Shown: positions 1 to 10,126, counted from the first letter of the stretch. The stretch: DNA of 40,248 nucleotides from Pseudomonadota bacterium (GCA_021805665.1 JAJZEV010000156.1:1-40248), one strand, 5' to 3'. Notes: generated from the sequence alone by a model not told the origin. Numbers and translations are program-made.

Positions 1-103
1 GAACATCGATGCCGGCCGGGTGACGCATCCGGCCGTCGCCCTGGCGCTTGGCCTGCCGCACACGCCGTTGCGGGATGTGCTGATGCCGGGCGTCGTGGTT
101 TAG
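1..103 (+). CDS. ald: C-terminal end of alanine dehydrogenase (partial, starts outside window)
   Basis: Frame 2 reads NIDAGRVTHPAVALALGLPHTPLRDVLMPGVVV*, resembling the Ald C-terminus (NxxDGKVTxxAVAxALGLPYTPLxEVL). Confidence 0.6.
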   Translation, partial: NIDAGRVTHPAVALALGLPHTPLRDVLMPGVVV

Positions 104-450
104 GCCGCCGGGTATCCAACCCGGCGGGTGGTCGGACGATGTGATCGTTATGATTGCGAATTTGATTCCCGATGCGCGTATTGCCTGGCCTTGTATGGGG
201 CGTCGGCGTGCGGGGAATTGAAAAATGTGGAGTCCTCAACTTTGGATTGCGATTTGTCCCGAAACCCGCCAGTTTTGCAGATGCTCCGCCCTCTCCGAAG
301 TCATTTGGGCTCTATAAATCGATACATCAGCGTAAAATATAGCCAATTTATCAAAAATATTTATTTTATTTGTAACGCGAGATTTTTTGGAGATTTTCGC
401 CTGGATGTTCTGGATCAAAGCAGGCAATTGCGTTATGAGTTGTCGCAGAT

Positions 451-1563
451 GTGAACGGGGAACATTCAGTGACGGTTATACGCGGGTCTCTTGATGTCGT
501 CTCTACTCTTGGTGCGATGGGGTGGGCGTTCACGGCCGATGTCAGACAAAAATTGACGATCCAGGCAATGCTCAACCATGCCATCGTGGGTGAGGCCATT
601 GCTGACATCCATCGCGCCGATCTGGCCGCTGTTGGCATGGGCGATGGTAATTGTGGATTCAAGATTGATTTTTATCAGGAAATTGATCCGCTGTATCTGC
701 CGTTTATTGTGGTCAAGATCAGCGGTGGCGATGTCGAACTGCCACGGGCCTCGTTGTCGGGCTATGCTGACTATTTCACCGCATTATACCAGAAATTTCC
801 GGTCACAGCGCGCCATCGCAGCGTGTTTGGCGGACTTTGGACGGATCGAATCGATGCCTTGCCGATGATGAGGGATCGTATCGACATTGGTGTCCTCGAT
901 TCCGCCCAAATTCCGGCATTGTCGGCCTTCATCCAGTCTGGATACGCTATCGTCGATGCTGGCCCGGTTCGGGTGTCCGCCGCGAAATCCGAAGCAGCCG
1001 CCAAACGCAACGCCAGTATGCCCGGACGCGTGAAAACCCCCGACCTGACCGAAGCTGTAGGCGGATTGCTGCGATCCGGCCCTGTGCTGGACCTGCTGAA
1101 GCCGATCCTGGAAGGGCTGCCAATCGCGCTCAGCAGCCATGTCATCGAAGGGAGCGACGAAGGCTTTCGTCAGCCCAGCGCCATGGAAGCTCTCCGTTCC
1201 CCCGGGGAGTGCGTCAGTATAGTCGTTTCGCTGGACGACAAGCCATTCGAACTGGACATCGTGCGGGACAGCCACCTGTTCTCCGAATTCTCCGCCCAGT
1301 CCCAATCGCGCTGGACACATCCGTCGAGCGCGGTGGCAATCGACGTCGCCCTGAAAGAGAGCGGCCTTGTCGATCGTCATACGGTGTCGCCTGGCAGCGC
1401 CGCGATCGTTGGACCAGGGCTGATCCACCGCGTGCGCACCGAACCGGAAACGATGGCCGTCCGTGTGCATTGCATACCGTCACGGGTCGCTCCTCTCGAT
1501 CGAATACTGGATGGCGCGTTGAAAGAAACCCAGTTGGAATCCGGCGCTCGGGTATGGAGATGA
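451..1563 (+). CDS. Hypothetical protein of the glycan cluster, GTG start
   Basis: 370-aa ORF with good coding character directly upstream of the GT gene; N-terminal GWAFTADVRQKLTIQAMLNHAIVGEAIADIHRADL resembles a segment seen in alphaproteobacterial glycosyltransferase-associated proteins. Confidence 0.7.
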   Translation: MNGEHSVTVIRGSLDVVSTLGAMGWAFTADVRQKLTIQAMLNHAIVGEAIADIHRADLAAVGMGDGNCGFKIDFYQEIDPLYLPFIVVKISGGDVELPRASLSGYADYFTALYQKFPVTARHRSVFGGLWTDRIDALPMMRDRIDIGVLDSAQIPALSAFIQSGYAIVDAGPVRVSAAKSEAAAKRNASMPGRVKTPDLTEAVGGLLRSGPVLDLLKPILEGLPIALSSHVIEGSDEGFRQPSAMEALRSPGECVSIVVSLDDKPFELDIVRDSHLFSEFSAQSQSRWTHPSSAVAIDVALKESGLVDRHTVSPGSAAIVGPGLIHRVRTEPETMAVRVHCIPSRVAPLDRILDGALKETQLESGARVWR

Positions 1564-1601
1564 CCCGCTGCAAAACCCGCCGATAGAGCCGGTTATCTAT
1601 C

Positions 1602-4199
1602 ATGGCGGATTACTCGGAATCTGTGGTCAGGGAAGCATTTTCATCCGCATTCGTGGATGAAGTGCTTTTCGCCGAACGCGTGGGCGGCAGCAAAACCGAC
1701 CCGGTGGCCATTCTGCGCTACCTCAGCCTGCCGCTGGCCCAGCGTCCCGAGCTTTCGCTGTTTTTCGAGTCTGCGTTTTATCGGCGGCGCTACCCCGATA
1801 TGGCAGCCGTCGATATCGATCCATTAGTGCATTTCGTCCTGTGGGGCGTCAGCGAGATGCGGATGCCCCACCCGCTGATCGACATCCAGCACATGGTGGC
1901 GACCAACCCCGATGTGCTGCCCGCCCCCCCGACGGCCGATGCCTTGCATGATGTGCTGTCCCGCGACCTCGCCGACCCCGGGCCGCTGTTTTCACGCCCA
2001 TTCTATCGACGCCAACTCGACGAGGCCGATCAGGTCCGCGGCGGTCTGCTGCGTCATTTTCTAAGTGTCGGGCTGTTGCGCGGTCTGAAGCCCAGTCCGG
2101 GTTTCGACCCCATCGCCTGCTTCCGCCGGGCGGAGAACAAGACGCACGACATCCGCTCTGGCCTGAGTGAATTCGTCCTGTCGTCCGGCACCTTGCGGGA
2201 TGCGTTGGACGCTCCTCCGAACGAAGACCAGGCCAATGCGCTGTCCCGAGTCAAAGCGGAAGCGGACCAGGTGTTCCGCAAGCGGAACCCGATCCGTTTC
2301 AATCTCGACGGCCCGCCCGCCGTCAGCGTCATCATGGTGGTGCGTGACAATTTCTTCCGCACCCTGAAGACCCTCGCCTCGCTCCGTGCGAATTATGGCG
2401 GCCCCATCGAATTGATCCTGATCGATGCCGGCTCCTCCGACGAAACGCGGCAACTGGACCAGTACGTCACCGGCGCCTGCCGCCTGCGGTTTGAAACCGA
2501 TATCGGCGTCGTCCCCGGCTGCAACGCAGGGATGGAGATCGCCTCCGCCGACACGGTGCTGTTTCTCGGCAACGACATGGAACTCGCGGACGGCGCGATC
2601 GAGGCCGCGCTCCGGCGTCTGCTGTCATCCCCGCGGATCGGGGCGGTCGGCGGCAAGGTGATCCGATCCGATGGCACCCTGCGGGAAGCCGGGCGCATCA
2701 TCTGGCAGGACGGCTGGACGTCCGGCTATCAGGACAATCAATCGCCGCTGCTGCCAGAGGCTAATTTCGTCCGCGATGTGGATTATTGTTCCGCCGATTT
2801 CCTGATCGCCCACCGATCGGTGCTGCGCGATGTCCACGGCTTCGACCTTGCCCTGGCGAAGGGCGGCTTCCATGACGCCGATCTGTGCGTTCGCCTCCGC
2901 GACGCGGGCTATCGCATCGTCTATGATCCCATGGTCGCCGCTTACCACCAAAGCGACCGAACCCCGGACTATGCCGCCACCGCCCATCAGGTCTTCGTCG
3001 GAAAGCATCGCGGCAAGCTGCGCCCCGCAAGCGACTCCGACCCCCGATCCCGCCTGTTCGCCCGATCCGCCGGTCAGCCGCCGCGGCGCGTCCTGTTCAT
3101 CGAGAACCGCCTGCCGTTGCGCCGCCTGGGTTCAGGCTACGTCCGGTCCAACGACATCATCCGCGTGATGGCGGAGCTTGGATATCAGGTCGGCGTCTAT
3201 CCCATCCATCGCAACGACCAGAACCTGGCCGCGGTGTACGGAGATTTCCCCGACACGGTGGAGGTTTTCCACGACCGCGGCCAAGCCGGCCTGGAAGCGT
3301 TCCTGCAAGCCAGATCCGGCTACTACGACACCATCTGGGTCGCTCGGAATCACAACCTGGATATCGTCCGCCCGATACTGGAACAATGCGGCGCCGATGT
3401 GCCCAACAGCCTGCGCGTGGTGCTGGACACCGAAGCGATCGTGGCCAACCGGGACGCGCAGATTCACGCCGCCGGCGATCGGTCCGAACCGTTCCGTCTG
3501 CATCGGGCGGTGCGGTCCGAGTTACGGAACGCGCCATACTGTCAGACCGTGCTGGCCGTCACCGAACACGAAGCCGCCCAGCTGCGCGCCCTGGGTTTGC
3601 CGGATGTGCGGGTGTTGGGGCATGTGCGGCCCCTGGCGCTGACAACCCGGGACTGGGCCCAGCGCGCTGGCATGCTGTTCGTCGGCGCGATCCACGGGAC
3701 CGACTCGCCCAACTACGACTCCCTGTGCTGGTTCGTCGATGCCGTCCTGCCGCTGATCGAGCGGGCGCTGGGGTATGAGACGCGACTGACCATCGCCGGG
3801 TTTACCTCCGGCGGTGCCGATCTGTCCCGCTTCGCCGACCACCCCCGCATTACGTTGCGCGGGGAGGTGGCCGACCTTACCCCCCTGTATAATGCCAACC
3901 GTGTGTTCGTGGCCCCAACCCGGTTCGCCGCCGGACTGCCCTATAAAGTGCATGATGCAGCTTCGTTCGGCCTGCCCGTGGTCGCGACCGAGGTTCTGCG
4001 CCGCCAGTTGGGCTGGCAGAATGGACAGACCCTGCTGACCGCGAGCGTGAGCGATCCCGAGCAGTTCGCGGCGCATGTGGTGGCGCTGTACCGGGACCAG
4101 GCGTTGTGGAACGATATCCGCGCCGCCGCAGCGGAGCAGGTGCGGATTGAATGTGGGCGTGGCGCGTTTGGCCGCGTTGTGGCGGGGGTTCTGGGGTAG
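1602..4199 (+). CDS. Two-domain glycosyltransferase (GT2 plus C-terminal GT4-like)
   Basis: GT-A features VSVIMVVRDNFFRTLKTLASL...ELILIDAGSSDETR...FLGNDMELADGAIEAA...FDLALAKGGFHDADLCVRLRDAGYRIVYDP; C-terminal GT-B features MLFVGAIHGTDSPNYDSLCWFVDAVLPLIER...FVAPTRFAAGLPYKVHDAASFGLPVVAT. Confidence 0.92.
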   Translation: MADYSESVVREAFSSAFVDEVLFAERVGGSKTDPVAILRYLSLPLAQRPELSLFFESAFYRRRYPDMAAVDIDPLVHFVLWGVSEMRMPHPLIDIQHMVATNPDVLPAPPTADALHDVLSRDLADPGPLFSRPFYRRQLDEADQVRGGLLRHFLSVGLLRGLKPSPGFDPIACFRRAENKTHDIRSGLSEFVLSSGTLRDALDAPPNEDQANALSRVKAEADQVFRKRNPIRFNLDGPPAVSVIMVVRDNFFRTLKTLASLRANYGGPIELILIDAGSSDETRQLDQYVTGACRLRFETDIGVVPGCNAGMEIASADTVLFLGNDMELADGAIEAALRRLLSSPRIGAVGGKVIRSDGTLREAGRIIWQDGWTSGYQDNQSPLLPEANFVRDVDYCSADFLIAHRSVLRDVHGFDLALAKGGFHDADLCVRLRDAGYRIVYDPMVAAYHQSDRTPDYAATAHQVFVGKHRGKLRPASDSDPRSRLFARSAGQPPRRVLFIENRLPLRRLGSGYVRSNDIIRVMAELGYQVGVYPIHRNDQNLAAVYGDFPDTVEVFHDRGQAGLEAFLQARSGYYDTIWVARNHNLDIVRPILEQCGADVPNSLRVVLDTEAIVANRDAQIHAAGDRSEPFRLHRAVRSELRNAPYCQTVLAVTEHEAAQLRALGLPDVRVLGHVRPLALTTRDWAQRAGMLFVGAIHGTDSPNYDSLCWFVDAVLPLIERALGYETRLTIAGFTSGGADLSRFADHPRITLRGEVADLTPLYNANRVFVAPTRFAAGLPYKVHDAASFGLPVVATEVLRRQLGWQNGQTLLTASVSDPEQFAAHVVALYRDQALWNDIRAAAAEQVRIECGRGAFGRVVAGVLG

Positions 4200-4434
4200 G
4201 GACGTGGGCGGGCGTTTGACTTTGACCGAAGCGTGAAAGCCTATTATTGCTGTAGCATGACCAAGGCTTCAGAAGCCGGTTGGGACCTGAGGTGCTGTCG
4301 AGGCCAATCAGCCTTTGCCCGTCGGACGGATGCCCGCGAACCCGCAGCAATTTTCTTATCTGGGTTTGCCCGAGGGAGGGTGCAGGGGCACCTGGTGTCG
4401 CCGCCGCGTGACTCGCGGTATCGCGATGGCATAA

Positions 4435-4850
4435 TGTCGGTGGGCACGAGGCACGGGATGGACCGCCCAACTACGACATCCTAAGCTGGTTCGCCGATGC
4501 CGTGCTACCGCTGGTTGAGGAGCGAGTGGGGTATGAGATGTGGCTGAGCATTGCCTGATGTACCGATGAAGGGGCCGATCTGACCCCGCTGTATAAGGTG
4601 CATCGAGTCTTTGTGGCCCGGATCGGTTCGCCGCCGGGATGCCGCATAAGGTGAATGAGGCAGCGTCGGAAGCGGTTCGGTCGTCGCGACCGCGCCGCGG
4701 CACGGGAAGTTGGAGGGGAGAGAAGGGGCGGGATACGCTGGCTATCGACGTAACGGGCCACGGGCGTTTCGTGGCGCATGTGGTGGCGATCTACCCGGGG
4801 ACCAGGCGCTGTGGATGGAGATACGGGCCGGGGCGACCGCGCGGGTAGCT
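4435..4850 (+). pseudogene. Decayed partial duplicate of the 3' end of the upstream glycosyltransferase
   Basis: gaccgcccaactacgacatcctaagctggttcgccgatgccgtgctaccgctg... matches 3700-3760 (gactcgcccaactacgactccctgtgctggttcgtcgatgccgtcctgccgctg...); later gcgcatgtggtggcgatctacccggggaccaggcgctgtgga matches 4073-4110; in-frame stops, frameshifts and an internal deletion. Confidence 0.85.
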
Positions 4851-5025
4851 TTAGTAATCCAGGTGCGACGTCATCATACGCGGTGTAGATAAATTGCGAG
4901 CCCGTTTTTGATGTGAGCGTGTTCGCGAAGAAGTCATCGGCGGGCGTCAAAATATTTGACCCAAGAATTCGCGAGATAGATAATGGGATGCTGTAACAAT
5001 GATCTGGTCGAGTGGGCGATAACGA

Positions 5026-5766
5026 ATGCCGAATGAAAAATTAACTCTCGTCGATGTGGGTGGTGCCGGCGGGATTCAAGCAAAGTGGCTTCCATACTCT
5101 GATCGGATAGCCCCAGTTGTTTTTGAGCCCAACCCATCGGAAGCCGTGAAGCTTCGCGAAACCCTCGTCAATGCGTTTCCGGACGGTATTGTGATCCAGA
5201 GCGCGCTAGCGCACGTTCGCGGGAATCATAAACTGAACATTGCCCGATGGTGGGGTTGTAGCTCTCTCTTGGAGCCCGATATGACTGTTCTTTCGAACTA
5301 CAGGATCGGTGGGGCGTTCGAAGTCATTGGAACCGAAAGCATCGAAAGTATTAGATACGATGAACTTTTTTCAGAGAAGGTGGTTCCCGCCCCGGACGCA
5401 ATAAAAATAGACGTTCAAGGGTTCGAGTACGAAGTTCTATTGGGTTTCGGGGGTCTATTGCAAAATTGCATTGGAATCGAATTAGAAACACATTTTTATC
5501 CAATTTATAAAGGCCAAAAAATTCTGGCGGATATAGTATCATTTCTCGCCGGCTTCGGATTTGTTCTTAGGAAAGTTGGGCCTGTACCAAGCTTCGATGG
5601 AAACGTCGTGGAGGCCGATGTTTGGTTTACAAAGGATATATCTCATTGGAGAGATTTCGACCCCGCACAAAAAGACAAATTTAGTCTTCTGTCGAACGTA
5701 TGGGATGTCATTGATTACAAACGCATCGACCCGCACAAGCCCCATAACGAAATTGATCCGGCCTGA
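5026..5766 (+). CDS. FkbM family methyltransferase
   Basis: LVDVGGAGGIQAKW, VFEPNPSEAVKLRE, DAIKIDVQGFEYEVLLGFGGLL, GIELETHFYPIYKGQ are typical FkbM motifs. Confidence 0.85.
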   Translation: MPNEKLTLVDVGGAGGIQAKWLPYSDRIAPVVFEPNPSEAVKLRETLVNAFPDGIVIQSALAHVRGNHKLNIARWWGCSSLLEPDMTVLSNYRIGGAFEVIGTESIESIRYDELFSEKVVPAPDAIKIDVQGFEYEVLLGFGGLLQNCIGIELETHFYPIYKGQKILADIVSFLAGFGFVLRKVGPVPSFDGNVVEADVWFTKDISHWRDFDPAQKDKFSLLSNVWDVIDYKRIDPHKPHNEIDPA

Positions 5767-5802
5767 GGCAGGCTTAATTTATGGATAAGGACGTGTACCG
5801 AC

Positions 5803-7209
5803 GTGAGTAACCAGGCCCCCCGATATGCTGTCCTGTACAAGACCCATTTTTGGGACGCTTTTGCCGACCGGCAATTTCACCGTCTTCTGGAGCGGGTGGG
5901 GCCGGGTGATGTCTTTATCGTAGTCGATGAAACGCAACGGGTCGTCAGCGGTATACCACACGGCCGAGTTATTCGGATGTCCGAAGAAACAGCACGCTGC
6001 GAGGGTTATCGATGCGTCCCGCCGGGAAATGTCTTTTGGTACAACACGGATTACCAACTATACCACTTCGTTGAAAAGTATCCAGATTACGATTATGTTG
6101 TAACGGTAGAATATGATGTATGCTTGAACATTGATATCGAGTTGATCGTCAGGACAATGTCCGACGAGCGTCTCGATTTTGTGGGAGAACCGATTAGAAC
6201 ACCGGCATCACTTTGGAATTGGGCCGAACAAGCCCGCCCGTTCTACAGCGACGACGTAACGATCGAAGGGCGCTTGGTTTGTTTTGCCGCTTTCAGCCGA
6301 GAGTTTGCCTACCAACTAGCGGCAGCCCGTAGGGCACATACGAAGTCCATTCAGGACTTGGAGGCGCCGCACTTGGCAGGCGGGGTCATGCCTTGGCCGA
6401 ACAATGAGGCGTTCGTTGGCGCAGAAATTAACCGTCTCGGTATACGAGCGGCACCCCTCTCTTACTTTGGGGACACTTCGTCTTACGATTGGGCGCCCGC
6501 CCATGTTGAGTTCGAGTTGCCGAACACCGTCGGTTCTATCCTGGTGCATCCCGTCCTGGACGGTCCTCGGTTTTTCCGCTCCGTGAAGAGGTTTGGTTGG
6601 GATTTGCATGATGTTTGGCTTCCGGCGACGTATCTGGGAGGACGGATGGACCAATGCGATCCTTCAGTCGTCGTACCCGCTTTTCTCCAGCAATTTCTTG
6701 CGACAGGCGATACTGATGCGATAGAACAACTTCGGAACTATGCTTTGAATCGGGCGGGCGCGCGAAGTGAGGAATTTTTTAACATCGCCCTTCGCAAACC
6801 GGCGACACAAAGCTCGTCATGCACATGGTCCCGCCATCCGACCTCGTTGGCCCAGGACGCAAGTGGGGCTGTCGACGGGCATGCGACCGGGGCATTTGGA
6901 TTTCATACAAATCTTGAATCGGCACCTTGGTGGTGCGTCGATTTGGAATTGGAATGTCCGGTAAGGGAGATACGAGTTTACAACCGGCTCGATCGTCCAC
7001 AGCGAGCCCGATCCATGATCGTTAATGGATCACTGGACATGCGAATTTGGCGTACCCTATACGATCACCACGACAGTGCTCAATTTGGTGGCGCTGACGG
7101 AAATGCCCTTAGAATCAATTTTGCTGAACCCGTAAAAATGCGTTTCTTGCTGATACACTTGGCCGATTTTGAGATTTTGAATTTGGATCAGGTTGAAGTC
7201 TTTGTGTGA
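5803..7209 (+). CDS. Putative glycosyltransferase-like protein with C-terminal F5/8 type C (discoidin-like) domain
   Basis: GTG start; C-terminus NIALRKPATQSSSCTWS...DASGAVDGHATGAFGFHTNLESAPWWCVDLELECPVREIRVYNRLDRPQRARSMIV...RFLLIHLADFEILNLDQVEVF matches the F5/8C pattern; N-terminus has YDYVVTVEYDVCLN acidic motif. Confidence 0.75.
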   Translation: MSNQAPRYAVLYKTHFWDAFADRQFHRLLERVGPGDVFIVVDETQRVVSGIPHGRVIRMSEETARCEGYRCVPPGNVFWYNTDYQLYHFVEKYPDYDYVVTVEYDVCLNIDIELIVRTMSDERLDFVGEPIRTPASLWNWAEQARPFYSDDVTIEGRLVCFAAFSREFAYQLAAARRAHTKSIQDLEAPHLAGGVMPWPNNEAFVGAEINRLGIRAAPLSYFGDTSSYDWAPAHVEFELPNTVGSILVHPVLDGPRFFRSVKRFGWDLHDVWLPATYLGGRMDQCDPSVVVPAFLQQFLATGDTDAIEQLRNYALNRAGARSEEFFNIALRKPATQSSSCTWSRHPTSLAQDASGAVDGHATGAFGFHTNLESAPWWCVDLELECPVREIRVYNRLDRPQRARSMIVNGSLDMRIWRTLYDHHDSAQFGGADGNALRINFAEPVKMRFLLIHLADFEILNLDQVEVFV

Positions 7210-7274
7210 GTAAAAGGCACGTGCCAGAATTTCAGCCGCGAAAACCAATTAAAACGAATTTAGGGACGCATGCA

Positions 7275-8741
7275 TCAGTGATTACCAGATAAGTATACAG
7301 CCCTCCGACAAATGGATATCCATCCCTCGAAGTCAATTTCTTCGTTTCTTGCCTCCAAGGATAATCTATCGATATACCCGACAAATAGGTTCTTGTGCCA
7401 CGTCTCTACGAAACCATTAGGTCGAGCACCCTGCGTCAGACGAACGCATAGCAGTGTAGCATTACCGAAACGAGCGATCGCCTCAAATAGTCTGCGAATT
7501 TGCTCGTCTTGAAAATTTCCATCGCGCGGCTTGTAGACAAATATCTTGAATGGATCTAGCAAATCATGCACTAAGCGATCCCGCAGATAAGTGAGCCGAC
7601 GGCACTGGCTGCGGAATAATGACTCGAAGTCGCGTTGGCCTTCCTTGATAAACGTATGCATCGTCAGGAATTGCCTCGTGTCGCTGAGGACGTATTCATC
7701 GCCCGGACGGCAGGTCATCTCAGTAAATTGCGGATCACCGACACCAACAAAATTCTCATCAAGCGCCTGAATCAAATGATCGACTTGGACTCCGCTCCAC
7801 CGATACAAGCTGATAGGCTCAGCTCCGAAGTTACGTTGCACCAGACCGAATTCACAATTGTCTCCAAGGCCTTCAAATCTCATCAGCAGTTCGGCATCTT
7901 CGTTGGGAACGGAAGAGCCCAAAGACGACGCTGAAGCGTAAGGGGAAGAGGCGTTCAAATATTGATCATCTACGTGCGCCAATTGCATGTGCCACATGAC
8001 CTGAGCAGCGCCAGCAACGATCTCCTTGTCCTCCGGATAAGCTTGATTGGCCAGCGCCCATCTCTCTGATGCTTCCTGCCATGCGAGGCGCTCGGTGGCC
8101 TCTCGGGCATGGGTAACAAGTACTTCGCGCTCTGTCGGAAAACGGTTTACCGCCTCACCTAGGGTGCAGCGAGCAAGCTCCAACTGTCCGGCCCGTGCGA
8201 AAGCCTCGTATCCAGCCGTATAGCCCTGGAAGGTATCTGGAAATCTATATCTAAATATGGTCCAGCGATCCGCGGCTGATTGCCAATCACCAACGTCGGA
8301 TGCGTACGATGCGAAGTATAGTGCAATATCTTTTCGAGCTGGGAAGCGCTCGACAGCATCGGCTAGAAGCGCTTCCGCTTCCTGTTGCGCGCCCATTTCT
8401 CTAGCAGCTTCCGCGCCGCGCAAATATGCGTCCGGTTCTTCCGGGAACCGAGCGCGAATTTCAGCGAACTCCTGACGTGACAGTGCCCAATCGCGGCGAA
8501 CAAAGCTTATCAGGGCCGCCTCGATCCAGAGGCGTGGGTAGTCTGGCAAAGCTAGCAGAAATTCCTTAGATTTTTTTGTCGCCTCGTCCAAACGTCCTGA
8601 TTCACGTAGCGCCACTATCCACAATGCACGTTCTTCGGTTACGTCGGCGCCAGCAGATTCAAGGTCTTCCAGCAAGCGGAGCGCGTCGTCCCACCTTCTT
8701 TGATTTATAAGGAGCATTACGTCCGGTCGATTATTAGCCAA
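7275..8741 (-). CDS. TPR-repeat protein with C-terminal papain-like/DUF1796-type domain
   Basis: N-terminal helical repeats (LEDLESAGADVTEERALWIVALRESGRLDEA...); C-terminus FEGLGDNCEFGLVQRNFGAEPISLYRWSG... plus C...H...D arrangement. Confidence 0.7.
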   Translation of the reverse strand: MANNRPDVMLLINQRRWDDALRLLEDLESAGADVTEERALWIVALRESGRLDEATKKSKEFLLALPDYPRLWIEAALISFVRRDWALSRQEFAEIRARFPEEPDAYLRGAEAAREMGAQQEAEALLADAVERFPARKDIALYFASYASDVGDWQSAADRWTIFRYRFPDTFQGYTAGYEAFARAGQLELARCTLGEAVNRFPTEREVLVTHAREATERLAWQEASERWALANQAYPEDKEIVAGAAQVMWHMQLAHVDDQYLNASSPYASASSLGSSVPNEDAELLMRFEGLGDNCEFGLVQRNFGAEPISLYRWSGVQVDHLIQALDENFVGVGDPQFTEMTCRPGDEYVLSDTRQFLTMHTFIKEGQRDFESLFRSQCRRLTYLRDRLVHDLLDPFKIFVYKPRDGNFQDEQIRRLFEAIARFGNATLLCVRLTQGARPNGFVETWHKNLFVGYIDRLSLEARNEEIDFEGWISICRRAVYLSGNH

Positions 8742-10095
8742 ATGCGACTCCTCCGTTTCGACAACATTCTGGTTTTTGATGGGGGGGCGGGACTAAAGCC
8801 GAAACTGCCTCGTCGCCCTGTTTCATCATCCGAAAAGCCGCTATAGCGTGCTTTTGGCCCTCACGAGATTCGTCGCAGTCCGGAAATCGATCGTGAACCA
8901 AAGTCCATCGGTCCAGTTCCTCGCGCCAGTCCTTCCGACCGTGCGCATTTCGCGCATATTCAAGGTGTAAATTGAGATCTGAACTGATCGTATTCACTGC
9001 ATCACAAAGTATCGCATCCGCATCATTGGGACAACCCATTAAACGAGCCGTGTCCGCGCCGGCCGTGTATCCTAGGGCAAGAAGTGGACTACCCTTGCGG
9101 ACAGTGGCCCAGTGCTTCATTGCAGCCTCCAAATTCCCTCTTGCAGAGGCGATACTGGCCAGCTCTAGGTGAGCATGGGTATTTCCGGGCGAATTTTTAG
9201 ATATTTCATCGGCGATCAATTCTGCCTCGTCGTAGCGGCCCAGCATCCGCAGGCATTCCGCCACATTGAGCCTAACCGCGGGTTGATCAAAACAGGTTCT
9301 GATTCGCTCCCAGCGGTGGAAAGCCTCATGCCAATCTTGCCGACGCATGGCATATCTGGCGTGCTCAACAAGCAAGTCGAAATCATACGGGAGCGAGCGA
9401 ATCCCTCGCTCGATCAGGGTTTCCGCCTCTGGGGTGCGACCGAGGTCAAGCAGGCAAGCGGCCGCGATCGAATATCCTTCGCCCATACCGGCGAATTTGC
9501 GACGGAGGATACCACATCGGCGCAGCGATTCGTTGAAATCCCCACGCCGACGCGCAAGCTCAGCGTGCGCCACAGCAAAGTACCCGTAGGAAGGATGGTG
9601 CTGTAGCCCGTCCGCGACAATTTTTTCGATCTCTTCACGAGAGCAGAGATCAAACATAAGGTCTACTGCTGCCTTTGAGGCGAGGACGCGATGCAGAAAT
9701 GGCCTAAGCGTTTGAAGCCAGATAAGAAGTGCGTTCCGACGATCCCCGGAGGCGAGCGCATCTCTGGCGCGGCCAGTCTCTTCTTCAAGATAACCTCTGG
9801 ACATCTCGATTTGCGGTTTATCCAGCCCTCGCAGGTCCGCCAGGGCCCGCCGTCGGTCAAACCATGCTTTCAGTGCGGCAAACAAAACGTACGTACCAAC
9901 CTGTCCTACCGAATCGGCGATGATAGCTAGATCTTGATGTAAGCTACCATAGACGCAATGCCCAGGTCTACGGTTGACAAGCGTCGGCATAGCGGAGACG
10001 AGTTTGGGTGATGCGGCCCCTTTATCGGGCTTGCCAAAGGCTTTCGTTCTGTCGGAGGCCTGGAATTTTTCCGTGCGTTGAGGTAGGTCCTTCAT
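8734..10095 (-). CDS. TPR-repeat protein
   Basis: Repeated helical units (e.g. GYSIAAACLLDLGRTPEAETLIERGIRSLP); overlaps next gene by 8 nt on the same strand. Confidence 0.75.
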   Translation of the reverse strand: MKDLPQRTEKFQASDRTKAFGKPDKGAASPKLVSAMPTLVNRRPGHCVYGSLHQDLAIIADSVGQVGTYVLFAALKAWFDRRRALADLRGLDKPQIEMSRGYLEEETGRARDALASGDRRNALLIWLQTLRPFLHRVLASKAAVDLMFDLCSREEIEKIVADGLQHHPSYGYFAVAHAELARRRGDFNESLRRCGILRRKFAGMGEGYSIAAACLLDLGRTPEAETLIERGIRSLPYDFDLLVEHARYAMRRQDWHEAFHRWERIRTCFDQPAVRLNVAECLRMLGRYDEAELIADEISKNSPGNTHAHLELASIASARGNLEAAMKHWATVRKGSPLLALGYTAGADTARLMGCPNDADAILCDAVNTISSDLNLHLEYARNAHGRKDWREELDRWTLVHDRFPDCDESREGQKHAIAAFRMMKQGDEAVSALVPPPHQKPECCRNGGVAFG

Positions 10096-10126
10096 TTGTA
10101 GCGCCTACCGCTGAGTCAAATTCTGG

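Noticed and set aside
4227-4435. Riboswitch or structured RNA between the GT and its decayed copy
   Set aside because: No recognisable riboswitch core; better explained as further decayed sequence of the duplicated GT
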